A DNA stretch of 9,681 nucleotides from JAGLTN01 sp035403325 (GCA_964492365.1 CAZBKA010000109.1:1-9681), one strand, 5' to 3'. Shown: positions 1 through 6,916, counted from the stretch's first letter. The notes: a model not told the origin generated them from the sequence alone. Made by a program: numbers and translations.

Positions 1-111
1 GTGACAAAAAACTTTTTTTTGGTGACATTGAAGATTGATGCTTATGGCTTTGGTAGGTGACAAGTTGCACTGCCCTGCCTTGCTGAGTCGGTGAATATAT
101 GGGGATATGAA

Positions 112-513
112 ATGGATAAGGTAGAAGAAAAGAAATTGTTTTTGCTGCGTTTGTTTTTATTAAGCGCTGCGGTGGCTTGGGGAGTTTCTGTGTTTGGGAT
201 TGTTTTGCCATGGTCAATCGTGGAGAAAGAATTGTGCGGATTTGGAGCTAAGCCACATATTGATACTATGGTGCAGTACTGGCTGAAAATGGCAGCGGCT
301 GTATATACTTTAATGGGTTGTTTTTTTGCAATGGTTACAATTTGGCCTACTAAATATCGGTCTGTTATTGGGCTGATAGGCATTGGGCACATAGTTCTCG
401 GGGCAGTGTTTATGGTTAATGGGGTGCTGCTTGGGATCGAGGCAATACCGCTTTTTGTCGATGTTGGATTTTGTTTTTTTGTCGGGATTGGAATTGTTAT
501 TGTAAACAGGTAG
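112..513 (+). CDS. Small integral membrane protein, unknown function
   Basis: I do not recognise a family. The protein is about 133 aa and almost entirely hydrophobic. After a charged N-terminus (MDKVEEKK) there are four likely membrane helices: LFLLRLFLLSAAVAWG onward, the YWLKMAAAVYTLMGC stretch, the SVIGLIGIGHIVLGAV stretch, and a C-terminal IPLFVDVGFCFFVGIGI segment that ends in only two polar residues. No catalytic or ligand motif is visible. The start is placed at ATG 112 because GGGGA at 101-105 lies 6 nt upstream; a GTG at 91 in the same frame would add seven residues but has no Shine-Dalgarno. The gene converges on the TVP38-like gene with 28 bp between stop codons and no obvious hairpin there. 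Being a real gene is supported by the RBS and the regular helix pattern; function is unknown. Confidence 0.7.
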   Translation: MDKVEEKKLFLLRLFLLSAAVAWGVSVFGIVLPWSIVEKELCGFGAKPHIDTMVQYWLKMAAAVYTLMGCFFAMVTIWPTKYRSVIGLIGIGHIVLGAVFMVNGVLLGIEAIPLFVDVGFCFFVGIGIVIVNR

Positions 514-541
514 TTTGTTTGGAGTTTGGTATTGGGTTAAG

Positions 542-1309
542 TCACTTAGGTTCGGGAGGATTATACGGGTTTTCGGTTTCGGCTACTGCGTGGATTAGGG
601 CTTTGTGGGCTGTTTTTGAGATTATGACCATTACTATGATGCAGGCAGCTAATCCGGCAATTATGGTCAGGTCGTGCAGGCGGCTGGTTCCTGTGCTGCT
701 GCCGGCTAATCTTGCTACGTGTTTTCCGACGTGACCAAAGTAAACCTCTATTACTAAATTGGGTATTAGCGCAAATAAGGCAATCAGGAAGCCTGAGAAC
801 TTGACACCTGCAGAGCCTAACAGGTAATTTATTGTTGCGGGGTTCAAGGGTGTTAGCCTCAAAAGTATCTGCAAGCGAAATTCATCACGAATAACGGCGT
901 GTTGGATGGCTGACAGCGATGGTCTGGCTGAGAACATTCGCTGGATCCGTACCCGCAAGAGTTTGCGGGAGATTGCGAACTGCATTGCGCCGGCCAGAAT
1001 GCTGCCCGCCAATACCGCTATGCTGCCCCAGTACAGCCCGAAGAGAGCGCCAGCGATGATACACAGGAACGTGTCGGGGAACAGGAATGATGTTGTCAGG
1101 ACGAACAGTCCAATGAATGCGAATACGCCCCAAGGGCCAAGCATGGTGATCCATGACTCAATTGCATTGATGTGATGCTGGATTTCGCGACCTGCAGTAA
1201 CAATGGCGACGATCAGCAGAAGTCCTGCAATCAGGTAAGGTATCGCTACCCGCAAGTAAGCCCGTGACAACAAATTTTTATTCTTTGCGTTATCCATCGT
1301 ATCGGTCAT
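542..1309 (-). CDS. TVP38/TMEM64 (VTT/DedA-like) family membrane protein
   Basis: 255 aa, typical length for the TVP38/TMEM64 group (VTT domain, PF09335). Family members sit in the cytoplasmic membrane; relatives (DedA, TMEM41B, VMP1) are linked to lipid scrambling or lipid-carrier transport. Visible layout: helix at about 20-40, helix 58-75, the family core 77-110 (FPDTFLCIIAGALFG, then a Gly-rich helix), a cytoplasmic Arg-rich part 114-127, the conserved RLTPLNP stretch at 151-157 followed by NYLLGSAGVKF, then helices about 172-192 and 213-232. The ATG at 1309 has a purine-rich AGAGAG about 9 nt upstream; ATG 1297 (residue 5) is possible. It is divergent from the cardiolipin synthase gene, suggesting a shared phospholipid theme. 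The family call is confident; the transported lipid cannot be told from sequence. Confidence 0.85.
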   Translation of the reverse strand: MTDTMDNAKNKNLLSRAYLRVAIPYLIAGLLLIVAIVTAGREIQHHINAIESWITMLGPWGVFAFIGLFVLTTSFLFPDTFLCIIAGALFGLYWGSIAVLAGSILAGAMQFAISRKLLRVRIQRMFSARPSLSAIQHAVIRDEFRLQILLRLTPLNPATINYLLGSAGVKFSGFLIALFALIPNLVIEVYFGHVGKHVARLAGSSTGTSRLHDLTIIAGLAACIIVMVIISKTAHKALIHAVAETENPYNPPEPK

Positions 1310-1347
1310 TTTTAATATCTCTCTGCCCTGCTATTGTTCCATGTGTC

Positions 1348-1376
1348 ATCATGACGTTATTTCATCTGAATTTCAA
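1348..1376 (-). promoter_or_regulatory. Possible sigma70-type promoter for the TVP38-like gene
   Basis: On the minus strand, TTGAAA (1371-1376) and CATGAT (1348-1353) are separated by 17 bp. They match 5/6 and 4/6 of the sigma70 consensus and would give a leader of about 30 nt before the ATG at 1309. The region is AT-rich, so chance matches are likely. Confidence 0.3.
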
Positions 1377-1441
1377 GAATATTCCAGTGCGGCTTTTTTT
1401 GCATAGACAATGAACTGAAGTATAGATAGTACAATATGATA

Positions 1442-1501
1442 TGTTATAATTATTTTATTGTTCTTAGAAACGTAACATTCTGGTATAGTTTATGTTATAG
1501 T
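1442..1501 (+). promoter_or_regulatory. Cluster of three extended -10 boxes upstream of cls
   Basis: Three TGnTATAxT elements lie on the + strand ahead of the cardiolipin synthase gene: TGTTATAAT (1442-1450), TGGTATAGT (1481-1489) and TGTTATAGT (1493-1501). None has a convincing -35 box; TTCTTA at 1461-1466 is 17 bp before the second. Extended -10 promoters can work without a strong -35. The last would give a 5' leader of roughly 75 nt. Which one is used cannot be told by eye. Confidence 0.45.
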
Positions 1502-1584
1502 AAGCAACAAATAAGCAAATTGTCTATTTATGACGCGGATAGAAAGTAACTTTTTGTAAACTTATATTTTTCATGAGGTGTCAT

Positions 1585-2976
1585 ATGGGTTTATTCTGGA
1601 CAGAAACACATATAGTAATGATCCTGGGGCTTATCCTTGGTCTGATGTTAACATCTCATATCATTCTTCAAAAGCGTTCATCATCGGGAACGATGGCATG
1701 GCTGCTTGTGATTATTTTTCTTCCGTATATAGGAGTGCCTCTTTATTTTATGTTAGGCGGCAGAAAGATGCGGCGAAGAGCTTCACAAAAAAACATTATT
1801 GGTCTTGAACAAGTCGTTGAACCTGTTGAAAAATCTGAAAATCCAACCGACCACCTGCTTCAGACCTACAACATTCCTGCAGCGGCGGCTGGGAACGACA
1901 TAAAACTTTGCACAACCGGAGAGGATATTTACAAAAGTTTTATCGAATTAATCGAGTCAGCCACTAAGTCGATTTATATTTCTACCTATGTTTATGCAAA
2001 GGACGATATCGGTAAAGATATTCTGCCTCGTCTTGTGAGTAAGGCATCTAAGGGAGTTGAAGTAAAACTTCTTTTGGATGGAGTTGGGTCGCTTCATACA
2101 CACCATCGTTTTTTCCGGTCCCTCATAAAAGCGGGTGGACAAATATCATACTTTATGCCCGTTCTGCACAGACCATTTCGCGGCAGAGCCAATTTGCGAA
2201 ATCATCGAAAAATTCTGCTTGTCGATGGTCAGAAGGTTATTGCAGGTGGAACAAATATCGCAACAGAGTATATGGGACCAACACCATCATCAAAGCGATG
2301 GCATGACCTTTCGTTTGTTTTAGAAGGTCCTGCGGTTGTGTATTATGCGAAGATATTTGCATGGGACTGGGAATTTGCCAGCGGCAAAAAGCTGACTGAT
2401 GATAGTAAAGTTCCATCTCACAATTCAAATACCAAGGAGAGGAGTTTCATTCAGGTAGTCCCTTCAGGGCCGGATGTTCCGAATGATGCACTTTATGATT
2501 CACTGTTATCCGGCATATATACATCGCAGGAACGTCTCTGGATTGTAACACCTTATTTCGTTCCTGATGAGCCTTTAGTTCAGGCGTTGATACTTGCTTG
2601 CCGACGCGGTGTTGATGTCAGGATAATTATACCAAAGAAGTCAAATCACCTTTTGGCGGATATTGTTCGCGGTGAGTATCTGAGGGAAATTCAGCGGGCT
2701 GGGGGAAAAATCTTTTTTTACACCAAGGGCATGATGCATGCAAAAGTTCTTTTGATTGATAATCAATTCGCTTTGTTAGGTTCTGTAAATATAGATATTC
2801 GCAGTTTATTCCTGAATTATGAAATTGCTGTTTTTGTTTATAACCAAAGCACAATCAATCAGTCTGAAGAGTGGATCAATAAGCTTTTATTGAGTTCGCA
2901 AGAGGGTATTGCACAGGCATCTCTTGTCCGCAGACTTTTCGAAGGAACAGTCAGAATTTTAACTCCTTTACTTTGA
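1585..2976 (+). CDS. cls: Cardiolipin synthase (phospholipase D superfamily)
   Basis: ClsA-type enzyme of the inner membrane that condenses two phosphatidylglycerol molecules into cardiolipin plus glycerol. Numbered from the chosen start, it is 463 aa, close to the usual length of about 480. Two N-terminal membrane helices (about 9-28 and 35-59, PLDc_N type) precede a basic segment and two PLD domains. Both HxKx4D motifs are intact: HRKILLVD (H207, K209, D214) followed by GGTN, and HAKVLLID (H385, K387, D392) followed by GSVNIDIRS. The C-terminus ends ILTPLL, matching the usual Cls SPLL-like tail, so the gene is complete. GAGGTG at 1575-1580 favours ATG 1585; the in-frame ATG at 1573 would add four residues but overlaps that RBS. 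The 3' end overlaps the convergent GH28 gene by 9 bp. Confidence 0.93.
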   Translation: MGLFWTETHIVMILGLILGLMLTSHIILQKRSSSGTMAWLLVIIFLPYIGVPLYFMLGGRKMRRRASQKNIIGLEQVVEPVEKSENPTDHLLQTYNIPAAAAGNDIKLCTTGEDIYKSFIELIESATKSIYISTYVYAKDDIGKDILPRLVSKASKGVEVKLLLDGVGSLHTHHRFFRSLIKAGGQISYFMPVLHRPFRGRANLRNHRKILLVDGQKVIAGGTNIATEYMGPTPSSKRWHDLSFVLEGPAVVYYAKIFAWDWEFASGKKLTDDSKVPSHNSNTKERSFIQVVPSGPDVPNDALYDSLLSGIYTSQERLWIVTPYFVPDEPLVQALILACRRGVDVRIIIPKKSNHLLADIVRGEYLREIQRAGGKIFFYTKGMMHAKVLLIDNQFALLGSVNIDIRSLFLNYEIAVFVYNQSTINQSEEWINKLLLSSQEGIAQASLVRRLFEGTVRILTPLL

Positions 2977-4500
2977 GTTAATCTGGATTGTTTCTTTTAT
3001 AAAGTTGTTGGTTGTTGTCAGTTCCTTTGTTTTTTCGTCTGATTCAATGAGCTTTTTGGCTGGGGCGGTTATGAAGCAATTTGTTACGAAAGCTTTATTT
3101 ACACCTGACATTGCAATGACGGGGAAGTTTTCGGAATATGGGCCACCAGTGAGGGTCTGGATGGTGACGTTTTCGGAATTATTTATTCTTAAGGCTGAGC
3201 CCCAGAAATCGTTTTGTGCTTCGTAGCGGAAGGAAATATTGCTTAGGTTCAGGTTTTTAACATTGTAAAAATTTAAGGGCTGGATGACTTTATCGCCGGT
3301 TTTATATCTGGTTCTGGCGGTTTTTAATTTTTCGGGGGAGATTTGATTTTCAAGAATTTCACTGGCGAGGAGAATGTACTGAATATTACTTAGAGTGAGG
3401 TTTTCGATCTTGTTTTCGTCGAGACCTGAAAAGGTTGAAAAGCTGTCGGTTCTTATTACCATGTTTGTCATGACGATATCCTTTATGAGGCCTTTTTGAG
3501 GAGTATCTTTCATGTCCTTATCTTTTCTTATTACCATTTCGACAGGGTGAAAAACATTATCCATTGTGATATTCGAGAATGTGAGTCTCTGTATTTTTGC
3601 GCCTTCTGCAATTAATGAACCGAAAGACTTTGCGGGGTCGCTGGTGGGCAGGACAGAGATAAAATCGATGCCGGTTGAAGTGTCATATATAACGAGATTT
3701 GAGAAAGTGCAGTCCTGGATGGCGTTGTCACCTTCCCAACCTATTCTCATTCCGCAACAGGAAGTTTTGAGGGTGCAGTTTGTAATCGTAATCTTTTCAC
3801 ATGCTTTTTCGCTACATGCTCTTGTTCTGTCACTTTTAATTGCGATGCAGTCGTCACCTGTTTCTATTTTGCAATCTGAAATCATTACGTTTGAGCAGCA
3901 GTCGATGTCGAGACCATCGGTGTTTGGGCTGGAGTATGGATTGGTGATAGTAATGCCGGTTATTTTCAGGTTGTCACAGGCTATAGTGTGGATATTATAG
4001 CAGGCGGAATTTCTTATTGTAAAATCGCGGAAAGTGATGTTTTTGCATTCTCGGAATTGAATTGTTTTGGGGCGTTTCGGTTTTAACGGAGTGTTCCAGT
4101 ATGCGTCGCCGTTACCGTCGATGATTCCGGAGCCTTGGATGGTTATATTTTCAGCATCTTTTGCGAAAAAGAGAAAATGAGCATCTTTTTGCCAATAGCA
4201 GGTTTCGATATCGGGGTAGTCTTCCAGTTTTCTGCTGCCATAGATTATCGCACCGGGCTGAAGCTGGAAAGTAATGTTGCTTTTGAGGAAAATAGTGCCG
4301 GTGAGGTAGCTGCCTGCGGGGACAATAACTGTTCCGCCTCCTTTTGAAACACATGTTTGAATGGCGGCGTTGATAGCATCGGTGGATATTGTTTTTGCGG
4401 TCGGGTCAGCACCTAAATCGATAATGTTTACTGTTTCAGCAATTGAGGTGTTTATAATAATTGCGGTAAGAATCAATGTCAGAGCGGCTATCTTTTTCAT
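2968..4500 (-). CDS. Secreted glycoside hydrolase family 28-type enzyme, non-canonical
   Basis: 510 aa with a Sec signal peptide (MKK, hydrophobic core, likely cut after SIA at 21) and a right-handed parallel beta-helix. The mature N-terminus carries the usual start (NIIDLGADPT, DAINAAI, GGGTVIVPAGSYLTG). GH28 hallmarks: NTDGLDID with D195, then GDDCIAIKS with D216 and D217, the three acidic catalytic residues. Repeated NITFxxxxI and CKIxITN turns follow the beta-helix coils. The motif that is normally GHG is CCGMRIGWEGD (248-258), so the His is replaced by Cys249, and the normal RIK triplet aligns to GIDFIS (277-282). Family members hydrolyse pectic polymers; this version probably accepts another glycan. 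A weak RBS (AAGGGA) lies about 9 nt before the ATG. No CAZy neighbour is within the operon; the gene stands alone on the minus strand, convergent with cls. Confidence 0.85.
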   Translation of the reverse strand: MKKIAALTLILTAIIINTSIAETVNIIDLGADPTAKTISTDAINAAIQTCVSKGGGTVIVPAGSYLTGTIFLKSNITFQLQPGAIIYGSRKLEDYPDIETCYWQKDAHFLFFAKDAENITIQGSGIIDGNGDAYWNTPLKPKRPKTIQFRECKNITFRDFTIRNSACYNIHTIACDNLKITGITITNPYSSPNTDGLDIDCCSNVMISDCKIETGDDCIAIKSDRTRACSEKACEKITITNCTLKTSCCGMRIGWEGDNAIQDCTFSNLVIYDTSTGIDFISVLPTSDPAKSFGSLIAEGAKIQRLTFSNITMDNVFHPVEMVIRKDKDMKDTPQKGLIKDIVMTNMVIRTDSFSTFSGLDENKIENLTLSNIQYILLASEILENQISPEKLKTARTRYKTGDKVIQPLNFYNVKNLNLSNISFRYEAQNDFWGSALRINNSENVTIQTLTGGPYSENFPVIAMSGVNKAFVTNCFITAPAKKLIESDEKTKELTTTNNFIKETIQINSK

Positions 4501-4674
4501 TTTTATAGTCCCTTATACTGCTTAATAGTGTTCGTTATTATTTACATGCTATACTATACGAATGGTACGCAATTGCAAGGATAAAAAAATGAATTTTGTC
4601 CGCGAATTATATAACAGTTGCAGAAATGACGGCAAGTGAGTTGTTTTGCTGCTTTGTGATGTAGAAATTTAGGG

Positions 4675-4703
4675 TTGTCAAAGTCGGCGGAGGGGATTAT
4701 ACT
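4675..4703 (+). promoter_or_regulatory. Sigma70-type promoter for the lipoprotein pair
   Basis: TTGTCA (4675-4680) and TATACT (4698-4703) with exactly 17 bp between, each 5/6 to consensus. The predicted start near 4710 gives a leader of about 70 nt before the lipoprotein ATG at 4780. This is the best promoter match in the window and could serve both lipoprotein genes, since only 85 bp without a terminator separates them. Confidence 0.6.
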
Positions 4704-4723
4704 TTCATGAAAGTTAAGTACAT

Positions 4724-4783
4724 AAGGAGATGTGCTTTACAAAAGATTATATTTTGTTTTTTTAGATGAAAGAGCAATTATGA
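4724..4783 (+). promoter_or_regulatory. Leader with two abutting mini-ORFs before the lipoprotein gene
   Basis: A strong AAGGAG (4724-4729) has no start codon at normal distance: ATG 4730 directly abuts it and GTG 4732 is 2 nt away. The ATG at 4730 opens an 11-codon frame, MCFTKDYILFF, ending TAG at 4763-4765. The next base begins ATG AAA GAG CAA TTA TGA (4766-4783), a five-codon frame whose stop overlaps the lipoprotein ATG as ATGA (4780-4783). Such nesting can couple translation. Alternatively AAAGAG (4769-4774) is just the Shine-Dalgarno for ATG 4780. Confidence 0.35.
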
Positions 4784-4786
4784 GAC
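4758..4786 (+). repeat. Initiation-region direct repeat, copy 1
   Basis: Six T, A, then G/T, followed by 21 identical bases covering the mini-ORF ATGAAAGAGCAATTATGA and the first codons of the lipoprotein. It matches 28 of 29 bases with copy 2 at 5275-5303; the mismatch is G4765 against T5282. Homology fades after GAGAC, although both genes continue with similar hydrophobic signal sequences. Confidence 0.8.
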
Positions 4787-5211
4787 AAGTTATTGTTTTT
4801 GTTTTGCTGTCATTGATGATAATTCTGACTGGGTGTCAGGATCAAAACCGGTATTTGACGCATAGGCCGGAAATCATAGAGTACCAAGGAGATCGAGAGG
4901 TTTTACTGAATTGCTGCCATGCGGCGATGAGTCTACTTGCTGATGATATTAAACAAAATGAAGGGCTGGATTCGTCTCCGCTCATTAAGGAGGAAACAAA
5001 CGGCTGGTCTGGTAAGGGTGGTAAGGAAATCGGTCAACATTTGATACTGTCCTGCAATGTAGACGAGCGGGAATATCGAATTGAGATGGTCGCGATCAAC
5101 GACAAACCCGCCATAGTGACGATTAAAAGTCCTACTAATGATTATGCGTTAGTGAACCATCTGGTGAAACTATTTTCCAATTTCAACGTTAAGCAAGTTA
5201 GTACTATTTAA
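4780..5211 (+). CDS. Small lipoprotein of unknown function
   Basis: 143 aa with a type II signal peptide: MRQ, hydrophobic stretch 4-15, lipobox LTGC with the lipid-accepting Cys at 19. The mature part (about 124 aa) shows an alpha segment (REVLLNCCHAAMSLLADDI, about 39-57), then alternating polar and hydrophobic strands (HLILSCNV, YRIEMVAI, PAIVTIKS), and a final helix (YALVNHLVKLFSNF). This alpha-beta-alpha arrangement resembles small periplasmic or outer-membrane-attached domains such as the DUF3568 type, but I cannot assign a family. The start at ATG 4780 is preferred over GTG 4732 because it places the signal peptide at the N-terminus and matches the identical start context of the downstream GH16 gene. 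It lies 85 bp upstream of GH16 on the same strand, behind a good promoter, so co-expression is likely. Confidence 0.75.
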   Translation: MRQVIVFVLLSLMIILTGCQDQNRYLTHRPEIIEYQGDREVLLNCCHAAMSLLADDIKQNEGLDSSPLIKEETNGWSGKGGKEIGQHLILSCNVDEREYRIEMVAINDKPAIVTIKSPTNDYALVNHLVKLFSNFNVKQVSTI

Positions 5212-5274
5212 TATGAAATTAAAAGATGATTATAGGTGGTCAGGAAATAGAAGCAGAATTGAGACTAAATAAAA

Positions 5275-5303
5275 TTTTTTATATGAAAGAGCAATTATGA
5301 GAC
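5275..5303 (+). repeat. Initiation-region direct repeat, copy 2
   Basis: Second copy, placed at the start of the GH16 lipoprotein gene, 517 bp downstream of copy 1. It carries the same five-codon frame (5283-5300) and the same ATGA overlap with the gene start at 5297-5300. The upstream contexts differ: copy 2 has no TAG abutting its mini-ORF. Confidence 0.8.
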
Positions 5304-6115
5304 GATCTGTTGTTTTGTTTTTATCTGTATCGGCAGTTCTTGGGTTGACGGGGTGTAATGAGAATTTGAAGACAGCTAAGACGATTACACCTGAGAAGGC
5401 TGGGTATGTTCTGACTTTTGCTGATGAATTTGACGGGGATAAGCTTGACGAGACAAAATGGACGATGGGTTATCCCGGGTGGACGGAGCCAGAATCTGCG
5501 CCGATGGCTTATGTTATTGATGCTAATCAGTGCGAGCTGCGAGACGGCATAAATTATATGAAAGAAGAGAAACGCAAATGTAAAAATCTGAACGGCGTTG
5601 AAAAAGAATATGCTTCTGCTTTGATACAAACGGCAGATACTTTTATGCAATGCTTCGGGTGGTACGAAATACGGTGCAAGATGCCTAAATTTCTCGGTGC
5701 ATTTCCGGCGTTCTGGTTATTTCCCAAAGGCAATATTGAGCCTCCATCAGGTGAGATTGACGTATTTGAGCATTTGAGCAGATGGGGTGAATATACGAGC
5801 TGGAACATGCACTGGGGCGACTATGCTGATAAGCATAGAGAGATACTCGCACAGAAATACCTTGTGCCGGGGATCAATAGCGAATATCACACATATGCCT
5901 GTGACTGGGAACCTGGCAAGGTCAGCTTTTATGTTGACGGACAGATGTATTCTTCTTTTGAGGGCAAGGAAGTGCCGTCGGTGCCGATGTATATGATAGT
6001 TAACGGCGGTATCGAAGGTTGGGGCTGGAAGGTAGCTGAGGATTCAGCATTTCCTGATGCGTTGGCGGTTGACTATATCAGGGTTTATCAGCGGAAAGAT
6101 CTGCTGAAAAAATAA
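5297..6115 (+). CDS. GH16 family endo-glycanase lipoprotein
   Basis: 272 aa. A lipoprotein signal (MRRSVVLFLSVSAVLGLTGC, lipid Cys at 20) predicts anchoring to a membrane on the outer side. One complete GH16 jelly-roll domain fills the rest: FADEFDGDKLDETKW at 41-55, ASALIQT 106-112, GWYEIRCKMP 121-130, GAFPAFWLFP 134-143, the active-site strand GEIDVFEH 152-159, and VDYIRVYQ near the C-terminus. By family rule E153 is the nucleophile, D155 the assisting Asp and E158 the acid/base. The E-I-D-x-x-E spacing is the beta-bulge type shared by laminarinases, agarases, porphyranases and carrageenases, not lichenases or xyloglucan enzymes. Substrate cannot be fixed; laminarin-like beta-1,3-glucan or an algal galactan are both plausible. 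There is no carbohydrate-binding module. The ATG at 5297 follows AAAGAG by 7 nt. Confidence 0.88.
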   Translation: MRRSVVLFLSVSAVLGLTGCNENLKTAKTITPEKAGYVLTFADEFDGDKLDETKWTMGYPGWTEPESAPMAYVIDANQCELRDGINYMKEEKRKCKNLNGVEKEYASALIQTADTFMQCFGWYEIRCKMPKFLGAFPAFWLFPKGNIEPPSGEIDVFEHLSRWGEYTSWNMHWGDYADKHREILAQKYLVPGINSEYHTYACDWEPGKVSFYVDGQMYSSFEGKEVPSVPMYMIVNGGIEGWGWKVAEDSAFPDALAVDYIRVYQRKDLLKK

Positions 6116-6126
6116 TCTGGGCAGGA

Positions 6127-6879
6127 TTAAATTCCGGCGGTCCATTTTACGAGGTTGGCGACGAAACAGGCGTAGTAGTTGCCTACTTCAATTTCCTGTG
6201 AGTCGGGAGCTTTTGCGTTTATCCTGCTTGAACCAAAATCTACGAATGGGCCTACCCAGTGCGGGGCGAGGTCGGTTGCGAAGGCAGCGACCCTCGCTTT
6301 TTCGAACTGGGTGACTACGAGAAGCGGATCGGTTTGCTTTAATGGTTTGAAATTGAAAGAGCGACCATCGAAGGAATTTTCGAATCGCTGGGTTGAGAGG
6401 ATGGTTAGTGCGTCTGGTTTGGCTTTTATGAGATTGAAACCCCCTACTGCCGGGGTCATAGTGTCGAAAGGCAAATCGTGAATTATTGGGTGATCGGTTT
6501 CTTTTTTGATCAGACAGGTCTGGCAGTAATTTATGCGGTCGTCGCTGGGCATCATTTTTATGGGGAGGACGTCTTTTAAGACAGTTTTGTTGTATCGACC
6601 ATTTAGACCCGTGAAGGAATCCCAGCCGCCGATCATTAATAAACCTGTTCCGAGTTTGACTTTTTCGACGAGGGCGTTGAGCTGGCTGGTGGTAAAATTT
6701 TCAGATGGATAGTCGCTTAGGATTATGAGGTTGTAATTGTTTGCAAGCATTTGAGTTTCAAATTTGGTATCAGACGGGAGGTAATCGAAGCTGATATTGT
6801 AATAACTCATAACACCTGCGAGGTAACAGGCTGGGCCCGCTAAAAGCGTATCGCCTAAATATAGAACTGTTTTTTTCAT
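6127..6879 (-). CDS. Glutamine amidotransferase-like (DUF1355/GATase1_like) protein
   Basis: 250 aa, cytoplasmic by sequence (no signal peptide or membrane helix). The fold is class I glutamine amidotransferase-like, closest in my recollection to GATase1_like/DUF1355 (PF07090). It opens with KKTVLYLGDTLLAGPACYLAG, then an alpha/beta core with NLIILSDYPS (50-59), the elbow region LLMIGGWDSFTGLNG (80-94) and YNKTVLKDVLPI (96-107). The nucleophilic Cys expected at the elbow (GxCxG in true amidotransferases) is missing: the sequence is GGWDSF, so glutaminase activity is unlikely. Such proteins occur next to carbohydrate genes, but their reaction is not established. ATG 6879 is chosen over the TTG at 6888; both have poor RBSs. 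The stop is 11 bp from the GH16 stop (convergent), and it is divergent from pfk. Confidence 0.7.
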   Translation of the reverse strand: MKKTVLYLGDTLLAGPACYLAGVMSYYNISFDYLPSDTKFETQMLANNYNLIILSDYPSENFTTSQLNALVEKVKLGTGLLMIGGWDSFTGLNGRYNKTVLKDVLPIKMMPSDDRINYCQTCLIKKETDHPIIHDLPFDTMTPAVGGFNLIKAKPDALTILSTQRFENSFDGRSFNFKPLKQTDPLLVVTQFEKARVAAFATDLAPHWVGPFVDFGSSRINAKAPDSQEIEVGNYYACFVANLVKWTAGI

Positions 6880-6916
6880 AAGACGCAATCGCCTAAAAAA
6901 TTAGATTTAGTTTTAA

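Noticed and set aside
1..60. Open frame from base 1 to TGA at 58-60, ending KIDAYGFGR, faintly like the alanine racemase K-A-DAYGHG motif
   Set aside because: Only 19 codons are visible, the stop follows at once and no other racemase sequence is present. It may be the tail of an upstream gene but cannot be supported.
3566..4000. 144-aa open frame on the + strand opposite the GH28 gene
   Set aside because: It lies wholly antisense to a well-supported GH28 gene, has no RBS and no recognisable domain.
4501..4580. Minus-strand promoter for the GH28 gene (TTGCAA with TATAGT or TATAGC)
   Set aside because: Spacings are 14 or 19 bp, so neither pairing is convincing.
4589..4639. 16-codon frame MNFVRELYNSCRNDGK with AAGGA 7 nt upstream, before the lipoprotein promoter
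   Set aside because: No convincing promoter precedes it, it ends before the strong promoter at 4675, and nothing suggests a leader-peptide function.
5259..5287. TTGAGA-17-TATGAA as a separate promoter for the GH16 gene
   Set aside because: Transcription would begin within a few bases of the ATG, leaving no RBS in the transcript, and the -10 lies inside the repeat shared with the upstream gene.
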